Assembly (NCBI RefSeq): GCF_001613465.1
Contig: NZ_BDCK01000002.1
Span: 62,001 to 126,000 of the forward strand
Origin: Nocardia niwae NBRC 108934 = DSM 45340
Lineage (GTDB): Bacteria; Actinomycetota; Actinomycetes; Mycobacteriales; Mycobacteriaceae
DNA length: 64,000 nt
Direction of reading: 5' to 3'
Shown: positions 20,044 to 30,775 of the stretch, one piece after another
How the letters are laid out: each line of letters starts with the position of its first letter
How positions within the stretch are numbered: position 1 is the stretch's first letter
Position numbers and translations under genes: made by a program
Notes under the pieces: generated by a model
The model's input: only the letters and a program-made list of their open reading frames with translations
Told to the model about the DNA's origin: nothing
Databases searched by the model: none

Positions 20044-20057
20044 CGAAGGAGGCCCCG

Positions 20058-20834
20058 TTGGGGGATCCGAGCATGCTCGGTAACGGTCATCAGGCGCCGG
20101 AATGGACCTCGACCGTCGTCGGTCACCATCGGCTACGGCACGACCTCGCGGTGATCCGCCTGATCGGCGAGTTCGTTCCGTTCGCCGCCGGACAGTCGGT
20201 CGAAGTGCGGGTGCCCCAGCACCCCGGGGTGCGCCGCAGGTTCTCCCCCGCGCTGCCGCCCTCCCTGGACGGCAAACTGGAGTTCCACGTGCGCACGGTG
20301 CCGGGCGGCTGGTGCAGCGGCGCGATCGTCGCCGACACCCAGCCGGGCGACGAGTGGCGCATCGGCGCTCCGGCCGGCGGGTTCTGGGTCGACCCGGACG
20401 GCGACGAGGTGGTGATGATCGCGGGCGGCACCGGATTGGCGCCCATGCGCGCCCAGATCCTCGAGCTGGCGCGCAAGCCGTCGCCACCGCCCACCTACCT
20501 CTTCGTCGGCGGGCGGTCCCCCCGTGACCTGTACGCCTCGGACATGCTCTACTTGCTGGCCGCCGAATTGCCTTGGCTCACCGTGATTCCGGTGGTGGAG
20601 AACCCGGAGGACCCGAGCTGGGTCGACGACTGGTACGAGCAGTCCCGCGTCGACGTCGGCTTCGCACCCGATGACCTCCTCTACGGCACGCTCGCCGAGG
20701 TCCTCGGTTCCCACGGCGCCTTTCTCGAACACCAGGTGCTCGTCTGCGGCTCTCCCGCCATGGTGCAGACCACGGTGGACCGGCTGCTCGAAACCGGAAC
20801 CCCGCCGGAGCGAATCCAATTCGAGGGGCTGTGA
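20058..20834 (+). CDS. Globin-less FNR-type FAD/NAD(P) oxidoreductase, paralogue of the adjacent flavohemoprotein
   Basis: A 258-aa protein that aligns along its whole length to the reductase half of its upstream neighbour but has no globin domain. Conserved segments are RRFSPALPPSLDG (R-x-F-S, with Phe in place of the usual Tyr), LEFHVRTVPGGWCSGAIV and VMIAGGTGLAPMRAQI. TTG 20058 is chosen because AAGGAGG (20046-20052) lies five bases upstream; ATG 20073 is the alternative. It is surely co-transcribed with the flavohemoprotein 14 bp upstream. It could supply electrons to that globin in trans or to an unrelated acceptor. Convergent with a second globin-reductase gene. Confidence 0.86.
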   Translation: MGDPSMLGNGHQAPEWTSTVVGHHRLRHDLAVIRLIGEFVPFAAGQSVEVRVPQHPGVRRRFSPALPPSLDGKLEFHVRTVPGGWCSGAIVADTQPGDEWRIGAPAGGFWVDPDGDEVVMIAGGTGLAPMRAQILELARKPSPPPTYLFVGGRSPRDLYASDMLYLLAAELPWLTVIPVVENPEDPSWVDDWYEQSRVDVGFAPDDLLYGTLAEVLGSHGAFLEHQVLVCGSPAMVQTTVDRLLETGTPPERIQFEGL

Positions 20835-20924
20835 GCGGATCGCGAAACCGAGACGAGCGAATCACCCCGGCTCCACGGCTTTTCGAGCGAAGCGAAACCG
20901 GGCATGCGCCGTTCGCGCCGCGAA

Positions 20925-22094
20925 TCAATACAGCGGATCGTGGCGGATGTTCTTGGCGAGGGTCCCCGCTGCCATGAGGCGGAACTTGGTCGTCTGCACC
21001 ATCGAGGGTGAGCCGGCGATCTGGACGTCCCGGTCGGACCAGGCGCCGAAGCTCGCGACGACCTTGCCGATCTGGCCGGTCACCCGGGGTTCCAGGCCGG
21101 GCCAGGTCGTGCGGGGTTCGTCGGGTTCGGCGTACCACCAGGGGTTTTCCTCGTGCTCACTCACCGGAGTCACGGTGAGCCAGCGGTTGGCCATCGCCAG
21201 TTTGCTCAGCGTCTCCAGGTCGTAGAGGTCGCACGGGTGATGCCCGCCGACGAAAAGGTGCACCTTCGGATTCGTGCGCCGCATCGCCATCGACATGAGC
21301 TGGGCGCGCAGCGGTGCGATCCCGGTGCCGCAGCCGATCATCAGCATCTTGCGTTTGGTGTTGCGCGGGACGCCGAGACCGCCGAGCGGTGAGCCGAGCA
21401 GCCACTGGTCACCGACCACCGTCTGGCCGACGATGGCCGAGCTGACCCAGCCGCCCAGCACGCTCCGGACGTGGAACTCGATCTCGCCGTTGGCGTTCGC
21501 GGGCACCGCGGGCGAGAGATAGCGCCACATGCGCGGCCGCGATGGGATCTGCACGCTCAAGTACTGCCCCGCGGCATAGCTCATCGGCTGGTCCAGTTGC
21601 AGCCGGACGATGACCAGATTGCGCAGGACCTCGCGGCGCTCGACCACCGTGCCGGTCCACGCAGAGGGGGTGGTCTCCTTCTCCGCCGCGCCGATCATGG
21701 TGTCCGCGATGATCTTCAGGCCCTCGTCCCAGGCTCGGTCGACCTCATCGGTCCACATCTCGGTGCCCGCGAAGACCTTCACCGCGGTTTTCAGCGCCGT
21801 GGCGACGGCGGTGTAGTGCGCGGGCTGCACGCCGTACTTGCGGTGGTCCCTCCCGAGCTGGGCGAGGAAGGGCAGGAGCTTGTCGGGCTCCTCCAACCGG
21901 TCCAGTGCGTAGGAGATCGCCTTGACCAGGCGATCGCGCTGGGAGTCCATCGCGGCGGGAAAGAAATCGCGGACGTGCGGGTAGTCGGTGAACAAGATCG
22001 CGTAAAACGATCTCGCCAGTTTCTCCGGCCCCCCATCCTCCGCAGCAACCGCCTTGAACGTAGTTCTGATCAAAGCGACAGTGCGTGAATCCAT
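20925..22094 (-). CDS. Second flavohemoprotein: globin plus FAD/NAD(P)-binding reductase
   Basis: A 389-aa protein with the same layout as the 18886 gene. Its globin part has Tyr31, Gln52 and His84 at identical positions (FYAILF, MDSQRDR, RDHRKYG). The reductase has MWRYLSPAVPANANG, GGWVSSAIV and MIGCGTGIAPLRAQLM. ATG 22094 (MDSRTVALIR) is used; a longer in-frame reading back to 22271 has no similarity to the paralogue. It ends with a short Tyr tail (RHDPLY). It is convergent with the first cluster and has its own 530-bp upstream region. The two copies may be expressed under different conditions. Confidence 0.9.
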   Translation of the reverse strand: MDSRTVALIRTTFKAVAAEDGGPEKLARSFYAILFTDYPHVRDFFPAAMDSQRDRLVKAISYALDRLEEPDKLLPFLAQLGRDHRKYGVQPAHYTAVATALKTAVKVFAGTEMWTDEVDRAWDEGLKIIADTMIGAAEKETTPSAWTGTVVERREVLRNLVIVRLQLDQPMSYAAGQYLSVQIPSRPRMWRYLSPAVPANANGEIEFHVRSVLGGWVSSAIVGQTVVGDQWLLGSPLGGLGVPRNTKRKMLMIGCGTGIAPLRAQLMSMAMRRTNPKVHLFVGGHHPCDLYDLETLSKLAMANRWLTVTPVSEHEENPWWYAEPDEPRTTWPGLEPRVTGQIGKVVASFGAWSDRDVQIAGSPSMVQTTKFRLMAAGTLAKNIRHDPLY

Positions 22095-22625
22095 TGATCT
22101 CACAACCCCATTTCGCACTCGTTCACGAACTATGCCGGCGAGTGAGGTGCTGCGGGGCCACTCGACAGCAGCCGATGCCAAGGAGTGTAGGCGAGGTTTG
22201 CCAGCAACGGAATCTTTCGAAGGAACATCACGCGTGCAATTTCCTCGAAACGAGGATATCCAGCGAGACACGCCAGAGAAACCGACTGAAAGACTGTAGA
22301 TCTGCCACCAAATCGGTCATATGCACACCGAATTGGTAAGCGCCTCAAGTGGAATTACGTCCCGATTGGTCTGTTCTAGCGATCTCGGGGCAACACGCAG
22401 AACATCGCACGAAGTGCGAACCGGGCAAACCGATCTCGTGCCGTAAACATATCTATGGTGAATACCCCCACTTGATTCGACAACGAAATGAACTCCGCCC
22501 CAGGCCTTCCACCGAGCATAATCCGGCTTATTTTCAGCAAATCATCGTGGCAGTGGGCCGAAACGACAACGGCCCCGGCGTCGGGTCGCGCTGTGCGACC
22601 GGAGCCGGGGCCGTCGTCGTGCCGG
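22095..22625. other. 531-bp intergenic region between hspR and the second flavohemoprotein
   Basis: This gap is visibly more A+T-rich than its surroundings between about 22200 and 22560. It holds the hspR terminator hairpin (22563-22620) and a small palindrome CCTCG-AAA-CGAGG (22243-22255) about 150 bp upstream of the flavohemoprotein start that could be an operator. Reading frames here have no recognisable product. Confidence 0.55.
22563..22620 (-). terminator. Terminator of the dnaK-grpE-dnaJ-hspR operon
   Basis: A two-tier hairpin: ACGGCCCCGGC (22569-22579) pairs with GCCGGGGCCGT (22604-22614), and inside it GGTCGC (22584-22589) pairs with GCGACC (22595-22600). It starts 11 bp after the hspR stop and is followed on the minus strand by a short T-rich stretch. 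Confidence 0.8.
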
Positions 22626-23042
22626 TTATCGTCTGCGCTGACCGTCCTCGCGACGGTGCCGTGGCTGCCAGACGACCAACGCGGTACTGCGCTGCGGGGC
22701 GAGATCGGGGCGGTATCCGGCCCGGGTTCGCTCCAGCTCGGCCGCCAGCTCCGCGACCTGCTGGCGCAGCTCCTCCACCTGATTGGTCAGTTCGATGATG
22801 CGTTTGATGCCCGCCAGGTTGACGCCTTCGTCCTGGGACAGCCGCTGCACCTCGCGCAGCAGCTCGACGTCCCGGGCCGAATAGCGGCGCCCGCCACCCG
22901 AAGTCCGTTGCGGCGTGACCAGTCCCAGACGGTCATACGTGCGCAGCGTCTGCGCGTGCATGCCGGCCAGCTGGGCCGCCACCGAGATCATGAAGAACTC
23001 GGCCCGCGACCCGCCGGACGCGTTCTTCGGTTCCGAGGACAT
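22626..23042 (-). CDS. hspR: MerR-family heat-shock repressor HspR
   Basis: A 138-aa MerR-like repressor. The winged helix-turn-helix runs from FMISVAAQLAGMHAQTLR through YDRLGLVTPQRTSGGGRRYS (about residues 17-60). A coiled-coil dimerisation segment follows (NQVEELRQQVAELAAELERT, about 90-110) and a basic tail ends the protein. HspR represses its own operon and clpB by binding HAIR elements and is active when complexed with DnaK, so misfolded protein relieves repression. The ATG at 23042 shares one base with the dnaJ stop (TGATG), so the genes are coupled. The predicted operators at dnaK and clpB are both in this window. Confidence 0.96.
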   Translation of the reverse strand: MSSEPKNASGGSRAEFFMISVAAQLAGMHAQTLRTYDRLGLVTPQRTSGGGRRYSARDVELLREVQRLSQDEGVNLAGIKRIIELTNQVEELRQQVAELAAELERTRAGYRPDLAPQRSTALVVWQPRHRREDGQRRR

Positions 23043-24202
23043 CACGCACCTGCCCATCCCGCACGTGGATCGAAGCCGCTGGCCCGCTCCGCCTCCTGGT
23101 AGCGCTTGAGCGCCTCGACGGCGTCACCGTCGAGCTTCTGCGGCACCGCGACCTTCACCGTCACCAGCAGGTCGCCCGCGCCGCCGCCGCGCTTGGGCAC
23201 GCCACGACCGCGGACCCGCAGGGTACGGCCGTCGGCGGTGCCCGGAGGCACTTTGACGCCGACCCGGCCGTCCAGCGTGGGCACCGAAACCGTGGTGCCG
23301 AGCACCAGTTCACTGTAACTGACCGGCAGCACCAGGGTCAGGTCGTCGCCGTTGCGGCCGAAGACCTTGTCCTGGCTGACGTGGACGGTGACATAGAGGT
23401 CGCCCGAGGGCGCCCCGCGCAGTCCCGCCTCGCCCTGACCGGCCAGCCGGATCCGTTGCCCGTCACCGACTCCCGGAGGAATCCGCACCGTGATGGTGCG
23501 CGTGCGGTTCTGGATGCCGCTGCCCTGGCAGTCGAGGCAGGGGTCGTCGATGATCGACCCGCTGCCCCGGCACTCGTCGCACGGCTCGCTGAAGCCGAAC
23601 GCGCCCTGGTTCCGGCTGACGATGCCGGTTCCGTTGCAGATCGGGCAGACTCGCGGGCTCGTGCCCGGTTTGGCGCCGCTGCCGTGACATGTGGTGCACG
23701 GCGACGGGCTGGTCATCCGCAGCGGAACCGTGACGCCCTGAGCCGCCTCCCGGAAACCGAGGGTGGTCTCGGTCTCCACATCGGCGCCGCGCCGGGGGCG
23801 GCTCGACGTCCGAGTACCACCGCCCCGGTTGAACAGACCGCCGAGCAGGTCACCGAGGCCACCGTCGCCGGCGCCGCCGCCGCCGAAGATGTCCCCGATG
23901 TTGAACTCCTGCGAGAAGCCGCCTCCCGCGCCGGATCCGAACCCACCGCGACCGTAGCCCCCGCCCGCGAAGAGCTTGCGGGTCTCGTCGTACTCCTTGC
24001 GCTTGGCCGGATCCGACAGCACGGCATGCGCCTCGCTGACGGTCTTGAACCGCTCCTCGGCTTTGGTGTCACCGGGGTTGGCGTCCGGGTGCAAGTCGCG
24101 CGCGAGCTTGCGATAGGCCTTCTTGATCTCGTCCTGGGAGGCGCTGGAGGAAACACCCAGCTCCTTGTAGAAGTCCTTTTCGATCCACTCCCGTTGGCTC
24201 AC
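23042..24202 (-). CDS. dnaJ: Chaperone DnaJ (Hsp40)
   Basis: A 386-aa type I J-protein that stimulates DnaK ATP hydrolysis and delivers clients. The J domain (about residues 10-75) has the HPD motif at 38-40. A Gly/Phe-rich linker ([17 protein letters not shown]) follows. Four zinc-finger repeats start near residue 168: [24 protein letters not shown] and CLDCQGSG. The C-terminal substrate-binding beta-sandwiches end in a short tail. Being the DnaJ of the hspR operon, it corresponds to mycobacterial DnaJ1. It lies 24 bp after grpE and overlaps hspR by one base. Confidence 0.97.
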   Translation of the reverse strand: MSQREWIEKDFYKELGVSSSASQDEIKKAYRKLARDLHPDANPGDTKAEERFKTVSEAHAVLSDPAKRKEYDETRKLFAGGGYGRGGFGSGAGGGFSQEFNIGDIFGGGGAGDGGLGDLLGGLFNRGGGTRTSSRPRRGADVETETTLGFREAAQGVTVPLRMTSPSPCTTCHGSGAKPGTSPRVCPICNGTGIVSRNQGAFGFSEPCDECRGSGSIIDDPCLDCQGSGIQNRTRTITVRIPPGVGDGQRIRLAGQGEAGLRGAPSGDLYVTVHVSQDKVFGRNGDDLTLVLPVSYSELVLGTTVSVPTLDGRVGVKVPPGTADGRTLRVRGRGVPKRGGGAGDLLVTVKVAVPQKLDGDAVEALKRYQEAERASGFDPRAGWAGA

Positions 24203-24226
24203 CGAGCATCTCCTCCTCTCGCGTCC

Positions 24227-24882
24227 TTATCGGTCGTTCGCGCCGGCATCAACATCCGATGCCTCTTCGGTCGGCTGATCGGCGTTCGCCGTCAGATCGG
24301 CTACGCCGTCGGTTACCCCGACCAGCGCGTGCCGAAGCACCCTATCGCCGAAGCGATAGCCTTTGCGCATCACAATGCCGATCACCGGATCGTGGCCGGA
24401 GCCCTCGTGCTGCACGGCCTCGTGCAAAGTCGGGTCGAAAGGCTCACCCTCCGAACCGAACTCTTCGAGACCCTGCTTGAGCAGCGCGGCCGTCAGTTTG
24501 TCGGCCACCGACCTCAGCGGACCGGATTCCAGGTCACCGTGCGCCCGCGCCCGGTCGAGATCGTCGAGCACGCCGAGCAATTCGGTGACCACCGACGCCT
24601 TGGCGGAATCGATCGCGGCCTTGCGGTCGCGCTCGACCCGGCGCCGGTAGTTGGCGTACTCCGCGGTCAACCGCTGCAGGTCGGCGGTTCGCTCGGCGAG
24701 CTCGCCGCTGATGGTGTCGGCGAGCGCCTCGCCGTCGCCGTTGTCCGCACCGTTGCCCGGTTCCGGGGCCTGCGCGGCCGCGGCGCCGTTGTCCGCGGCC
24801 GGCTGCCTGATCTCCCCGGTCTCCGGATCGATCTTCCGGTTGTCGACGAAGGTGATCGGCTCCTTCTCGGCGTTGCCCTCGG

Positions 24883-24886
<4 letters not shown>
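24227..24886 (-). CDS. grpE: Nucleotide exchange factor GrpE
   Basis: A 219-aa GrpE that promotes ADP release from DnaK. A disordered, Ala/Gly-rich acidic N-terminus of about 65 residues precedes the long helix ([20 protein letters not shown]). The beta-domain includes [17 protein letters not shown], the family signature, and [22 protein letters not shown] 24886 overlaps the dnaK stop by 4 bp (GTGA), showing translational coupling. It is longer than the E. coli protein only in the disordered ends. Confidence 0.96.
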
Positions 24887-26733
<1,847 letters not shown>

Positions 26734-26857
26734 AGTGGTTCCTCCTAATTGACGTACCGATGTGTGCAGGTGCCGGGCGGAAACCGCCCTGCGGCATCCG
26801 ATGTCGAACGCCGCGAGACCTCGCCCCTAGCACCTCACGGAGCACGGCCCCAGCAAC

Positions 26858-26878
26858 ACTGAGCGTGGTCGGCTCAAT
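26858..26878 (-). promoter_or_regulatory. HAIR-like site 1 upstream of dnaK (proximal)
   Basis: ACTGAGC (26858-26864), N7, GCTCAAT (26872-26878). Compared with CTTGAGT-N7-ACTCAAG it conserves the spacing and the central TGAG and CTCA cores but has several outer mismatches. It lies about 125 bp upstream of the dnaK start. Confidence 0.65.
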
Positions 26879-26911
26879 CCTGCCTCGCGGCAGTCCCGGA
26901 GTCAACCGAAA

Positions 26912-26932
26912 CTTGAGCCCTACACACTCAAT
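26912..26932 (-). promoter_or_regulatory. HAIR site 2 upstream of dnaK (distal)
   Basis: CTTGAGC (26912-26918), N7, ACTCAAT (26926-26932) matches the HspR consensus at 12 of 14 positions with exact spacing. It lies about 180 bp upstream of dnaK. Together with site 1 it suggests cooperative HspR binding. Confidence 0.88.
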
Positions 26933-27284
26933 CTTGTCGAAAAGCTCAACGGCCGGCCCGCGCGATTAATTCCCGAAGCGAGGCGCAAAGATGTGACCCG
27001 CCACACAACGAAGGCCGGCAAGGCGGGGTTTTCGGAGCCCGATGGTCCGGTGCGGCGAAGGACGTCCCCGGCCGCCCGGCGCCAGGCGACTGCGCTGACG
27101 CCTGCTGGCGGGCCCGCTCAGCACGGTCGGGGGGCAGCGTCCGGACCGAGACGGCTCCGGACTGAAATCGCCTGGGCGCGTGAGACCTCCGCGGACGGCC
27201 GCGACGGGCGTGCTCGCGCAGTAGGGTGACGGCGGGTGGCCCGGCCGGGCAGCCCGCCGCGCGCCGTCGATCCGAGGAGTCACC

Positions 27285-28448
27285 ATGAGGGCCGCCGTCG
27301 TCACCGCCGCCGAGTTCGAGGTCGCGGAGCTGCCCACGCCCCGGCCCGGTCCCGGTCAGCTGCTGATCGACGTGTCGCGCTGCGGTATCTGCGGGTCGGA
27401 CCTGCACGCCCGTACGCACGCCGACGAACTGGCCGGTCTGGCCGTGGCCACGGGCTACGAGCACTTCATGCGCTCGGATCAGAGCGTGGTGCTGGGGCAC
27501 GAATTCAGCGGCACGGTCGCGGAGTACGGACCGGACTGCCGCAAGCGGTGGAAGACGGGCACACCGGTGGTGGCGCTTCCGATCGTCCGGCACGACGGGC
27601 AACCCCATCTGGTGGGGCTGTCGACCGCGGCGCCGGGCGGCTACGCCGAGCAGGTGGTGGTCCAGGAATCGATGACCATGCCGGTGCCCAACGGCTTGTC
27701 CCCGGAACACGCCGCGCTGACCGAGCCCATGGCGGTGGCCTGGCACGCGGTGCGCAAGGGCCGCGTCGGCAAGGGGCAGACCGCGTTCGTCATCGGCTGC
27801 GGGCCGATCGGCCTCGCCGTGATCGGCATGTTGAAAGCCGCGGGCGTGCGCACCGTGGTCGCCAGCGATTTCTCGCCGCGGCGGCGGGAACTCGCCACCG
27901 CGTGCGGCGCCGACGTCGTGGTCGACCCGGCGACGGAATCGCCGTGGGAGGCCGCCCCGAAGAAGGGACGGATCAACGGCGTCACCGACATACTCGGGCT
28001 CGGGTTCGACACCATGGATCGCCTGCGGCGGATACCGAACCTGCCGTGGTGGTATGTCTTCCGGCTGGCTCACACGATGAACGCGGGCCCCGCCGGGCCG
28101 GTGATCTTCGAGTGCGTCGGCGTGCCCGGCATCATCGACCAGATCGTCGCGGCCGCCCCGCCGCTGTCGCGCGTGATCGTGGTCGGGGTGTGCATGGAAA
28201 CCGACCGCTTCCACCCCGCGATGGCGATCAACAAGGAGATCGAACTGCGGTTCGCGTTCGGCTACGACCCCGGCGAGTTCCGCGACACGTTGCACATGCT
28301 CGCCGAGGGCAGAGTCGATCCGAGCCCGCTGATCACCGGGACCGTCGGGCTGGACGGCGTGGCGGACGCCTTCACCGCGCTCGGCAACCCGGAGCGGCAC
28401 GCGAAGATCCTCATCGACCCGCGCGGTTCCGGCGCCGCACTGAGGTGA
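27285..28448 (+). CDS. Zinc-dependent alcohol dehydrogenase-like MDR protein
   Basis: A 387-aa medium-chain dehydrogenase. Catalytic zinc ligands are suggested by Cys in SRCGICGSDLHART (about residue 35) and GHEFSGTV (His-Glu, about 69). The Rossmann motif is VIGCGPIGLAVIG (about 167-179), NAD(P)-type. The usual four-cysteine structural zinc lobe appears absent, as the region after GHE reads YGPDCRKRWKTG with a single Cys. A long insert (PWEAAPKKGRINGVTD to HTMNAGPAG, about 228-265) precedes the GVPGIIDQIV segment. The substrate is unknown; a polyol or formaldehyde-type ADH is possible. It is divergent from dnaK and convergent with the HhH-GPD gene. Confidence 0.85.
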   Translation: MRAAVVTAAEFEVAELPTPRPGPGQLLIDVSRCGICGSDLHARTHADELAGLAVATGYEHFMRSDQSVVLGHEFSGTVAEYGPDCRKRWKTGTPVVALPIVRHDGQPHLVGLSTAAPGGYAEQVVVQESMTMPVPNGLSPEHAALTEPMAVAWHAVRKGRVGKGQTAFVIGCGPIGLAVIGMLKAAGVRTVVASDFSPRRRELATACGADVVVDPATESPWEAAPKKGRINGVTDILGLGFDTMDRLRRIPNLPWWYVFRLAHTMNAGPAGPVIFECVGVPGIIDQIVAAAPPLSRVIVVGVCMETDRFHPAMAINKEIELRFAFGYDPGEFRDTLHMLAEGRVDPSPLITGTVGLDGVADAFTALGNPERHAKILIDPRGSGAALR

Positions 28449-28455
28449 GACCCGC

Positions 28456-29100
28456 TCAGGGCGCCGCGGCGAGCACCTCGTCGGCGATCTTCTCGTCCAG
28501 CGTCACCCGCACCAGGGCCGCGGCGAGTTCCGCGGTGTGGTGATCCGGCGCCAGGCGCGCCAGCCGGTCGGGGTCCTCCGGCAACTGCACCCGCTTGGCG
28601 CCGCGCAACGCCCGTTCGTCGAAGTGCGGCCGGACCCAGGTCCAGATGTCCTGGATCTCGCGCAGGAAGATATGGGCCCCGGTCGGGCCGATGCCATCGA
28701 ACTCTTGCAGCAGTTCCGCGGCGCGCTGCGGGTCGTTGTTCGCTTTCTTCGCCAGCTCCCGCAGGTCGCCGTGGTAGCGGTCGAGCAAGCGCGAGGCGTT
28801 GTGCCCCAGCCGCGTCGCGGTGCTCTCGTCGTATCGGCGATAGTTCCCCCGTCCCAGCGCGTCGACCAGCTCCTGCCACTCCGCGTCCGCCACCAGGTGC
28901 GGCGTCCGGTAGCCGCTGCCGATCAGCTCTCGTGTGGCCCCGATGGCGATATCAGCCGAGATCCGGGCGCTGAGCAGCTGGGAAAGCATCAGCAACTGGA
29001 AAAGCGCGGCCGGTTTATCGTCGAGCGTGATGCCCGCTTCCTCGGCGTATCCCGTGCCGGCGCGGACGAGCAATTCGTGTACGACGTCCTTTTGGCTCAT
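28456..29100 (-). CDS. HhH-GPD (endonuclease III-like) protein lacking catalytic residues
   Basis: A 214-aa all-helical protein. The N-terminal FQLLMLSQLLSARISADIAI segment and the helix-hairpin-helix LLQEFDGIGPTGAHIFLREI (about residues 136-155) are those of the endonuclease III/MutY superfamily. The Lys normally found just after the hairpin glycines (GVGRKTA type) is replaced by Thr/Gly, and the downstream DTHV-type Asp is not present (IWTWVRPHFDERA instead). No Cys cluster for an iron-sulfur centre is seen. It may bind DNA without base-excision chemistry. It follows the alcohol dehydrogenase convergently with a 7-bp gap and lies downstream of the ini operon on the same strand. Confidence 0.72.
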   Translation of the reverse strand: MSQKDVVHELLVRAGTGYAEEAGITLDDKPAALFQLLMLSQLLSARISADIAIGATRELIGSGYRTPHLVADAEWQELVDALGRGNYRRYDESTATRLGHNASRLLDRYHGDLRELAKKANNDPQRAAELLQEFDGIGPTGAHIFLREIQDIWTWVRPHFDERALRGAKRVQLPEDPDRLARLAPDHHTAELAAALVRVTLDEKIADEVLAAAP

Positions 29101-29221
29101 CGTTACCTCCTCTCGCTACCAGGGCGCATACCCGGGGGCACGTCGACTACACCGCCCGTGGCGGCGGCATGCGACCGTCCCCGCAGCTCACGGCGCTTCG
29201 GAGAACGTGGTCAGCGGTCGA

Positions 29222-30775
29222 TCATTCCGGCAGCACGCTCAAGGTGCCTTCCGCACTGCGGGCGGCGGTCAGGCAGGCCGTCGCGGTGAACTGGTCGGCG
29301 AGGGGGTGACGCGCCCGTGCGCGCCATTTCCGGACCGCCGCCACCGCTTGCGCGCGCTGCGCGGTGAGCGGCGCGTCGAGCGGAAGACCGAGACGCAGAT
29401 GGGGTGCGATACCCGAGCCGCCGATGAGGCGGTGCAGCTCGGCGAGATCATCGGCGGGCAGCGCCAATTCGTCGGTGCGCAGGCGGCCGAGCAGGCGCAG
29501 CTCGGCGAAACCGTGCACGTCTGCGAGCAAGGTGCGCACCCTGGGCAGCAGGCGGTCGGCCGGGGTGCCACGGTAGGCGGTCAGCACCCGGGCCAGCGCG
29601 GTCAGCGCGGAATGCGCTTTCAGCTGGTCGGCGCGCTGCCCGAACTGCACGTCGAGCACCGACCGCAGTTCGTCGACACCGCTGCGGTTGGTCAATTCGG
29701 CGGCCAGCGTGGCCGAATCGCGCACGCCGAGCCGGATCAGCGTGACCGCCATCCGGATGCCGAACAGCCCGAACCGCTCGGCGAGCTGCGCCCGCAATTC
29801 CGGCGGCACCGGAAGCGGCACGTCCGCGCGCGCGAAACGGTCGGCCGAGAGCAGCGCGGCGCTCAGCTCCTCGACCGGGACCCGCGCCAGCGTCTCGAAC
29901 GCCGCGAACTCCTGCTGACGCAACGTCGCCGCGGCGAACGCGAGCAGCCCGGCGACCGGGATCACGGCCTGGCACAGACCCGTCCGCTCCAACTCCCCGG
30001 CGAAGCGCGTGGCGACATCGCGCGCGGAGTGCAGCGCGTCGATCCGGCCCGCCCCGATCTCGTCCGCCCGCGACACCACGCCGACGATGCCGAGCGGACC
30101 AGATGCCCCCGGCCCGCCGTTGGCCGCGGCGGTTCCCGCGCCCACGCGCTCGAGGAACTGCACGTCCGTCGCGTCCAGTCTGCGCAGCAGGTAGACGACC
30201 GCGTCGGCGCCCGGGATGGCGATCCCCTGCTCGGCGCGCTCGTCGTCCGACCCCGGCGTCAGCAGGCGCGCGGTGCGCCGCGACACCTCGCGCGACAGCG
30301 AGGACGTCCCCGGCGTGTCGATGATGGTGGTGTGCGCGAGCGCCGCGGCGGGCCACTCGACCTCGAGATGGTCGACCTCGCGCGGGGCCGGGGCGTTCCA
30401 GTTGAGCCGGTCCAGGTCGAAGGTCAGCCCATGGGTTCCGCTGCCCCGCCGGACCACGACGTGCGCACGCGCGCCGTCGGGGGCGTAGGCGGTCACGCTG
30501 GGTGTCGAACCGTACCGGTACCAGGTGACGACCCGGGTGCACTCCGTCGCGTCGGTGGGGGCGATGTCCTGTCCGACAAGGGAATTCAACAGGGTCGATT
30601 TGCCCGCCTTGATCGAGCCTGCGAGCGCCACCCGCAGCGGCTGATCCAAGCGGCGGGCGCAATCGGCCAGCAGGGCACGCGGGCGCGGCTCACCCGCCAG
30701 CGCCGCCTGCGCCGCGCCGACCAGCCGATGCGCCTCGGCGACGATTCCCGGCACCGGGCCACCATCACGTCTCAC
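29222..30775 (-). CDS. iniC: IniC-like dynamin family GTPase
   Basis: A 517-aa dynamin-like GTPase. The P-loop is GSIKAGKSTLLNSL (about residues 53-66), switch/G3 is DTPGTSS and the G4-like motif is VSRADE. A long helical region fills the C-terminal half. In mycobacteria IniC acts with IniA in the iniBAC operon, which is induced by inhibitors of cell-wall synthesis; dynamin-like remodelling of the membrane is the proposed role. GTG 30775 overlaps the iniA stop by 4 bp (GTGA), so the two are translationally coupled. No transmembrane segment is evident. Homology to IniC specifically, rather than another bacterial dynamin, rests on operon order and size. Confidence 0.83.
   Translation of the reverse strand: MRRDGGPVPGIVAEAHRLVGAAQAALAGEPRPRALLADCARRLDQPLRVALAGSIKAGKSTLLNSLVGQDIAPTDATECTRVVTWYRYGSTPSVTAYAPDGARAHVVVRRGSGTHGLTFDLDRLNWNAPAPREVDHLEVEWPAAALAHTTIIDTPGTSSLSREVSRRTARLLTPGSDDERAEQGIAIPGADAVVYLLRRLDATDVQFLERVGAGTAAANGGPGASGPLGIVGVVSRADEIGAGRIDALHSARDVATRFAGELERTGLCQAVIPVAGLLAFAAATLRQQEFAAFETLARVPVEELSAALLSADRFARADVPLPVPPELRAQLAERFGLFGIRMAVTLIRLGVRDSATLAAELTNRSGVDELRSVLDVQFGQRADQLKAHSALTALARVLTAYRGTPADRLLPRVRTLLADVHGFAELRLLGRLRTDELALPADDLAELHRLIGGSGIAPHLRLGLPLDAPLTAQRAQAVAAVRKWRARARHPLADQFTATACLTAARSAEGTLSVLPE

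Larger units (their letters stand above)
26734..27284. other. dnaK promoter region and divergent gap to the alcohol dehydrogenase
   Basis: A 551-bp gap. The dnaK half contains two HAIR-like operators (26858-26878 and 26912-26932). The other half, up to the dehydrogenase start at 27285, is G+C-rich with no recognised gene or site. Confidence 0.7.

Noticed and set aside
22349..22560. Possible small gene between hspR and the flavohemoprotein gene
   Set aside because: The region is AT-richer than coding DNA here, and translations lack a family pattern or ribosome-binding site.
26933..26950. Third HAIR site near dnaK (CTTGTCG and GCTCAAC)
   Set aside because: The half-sites are separated by 4 rather than 7 bases and the left half is poorly matched.
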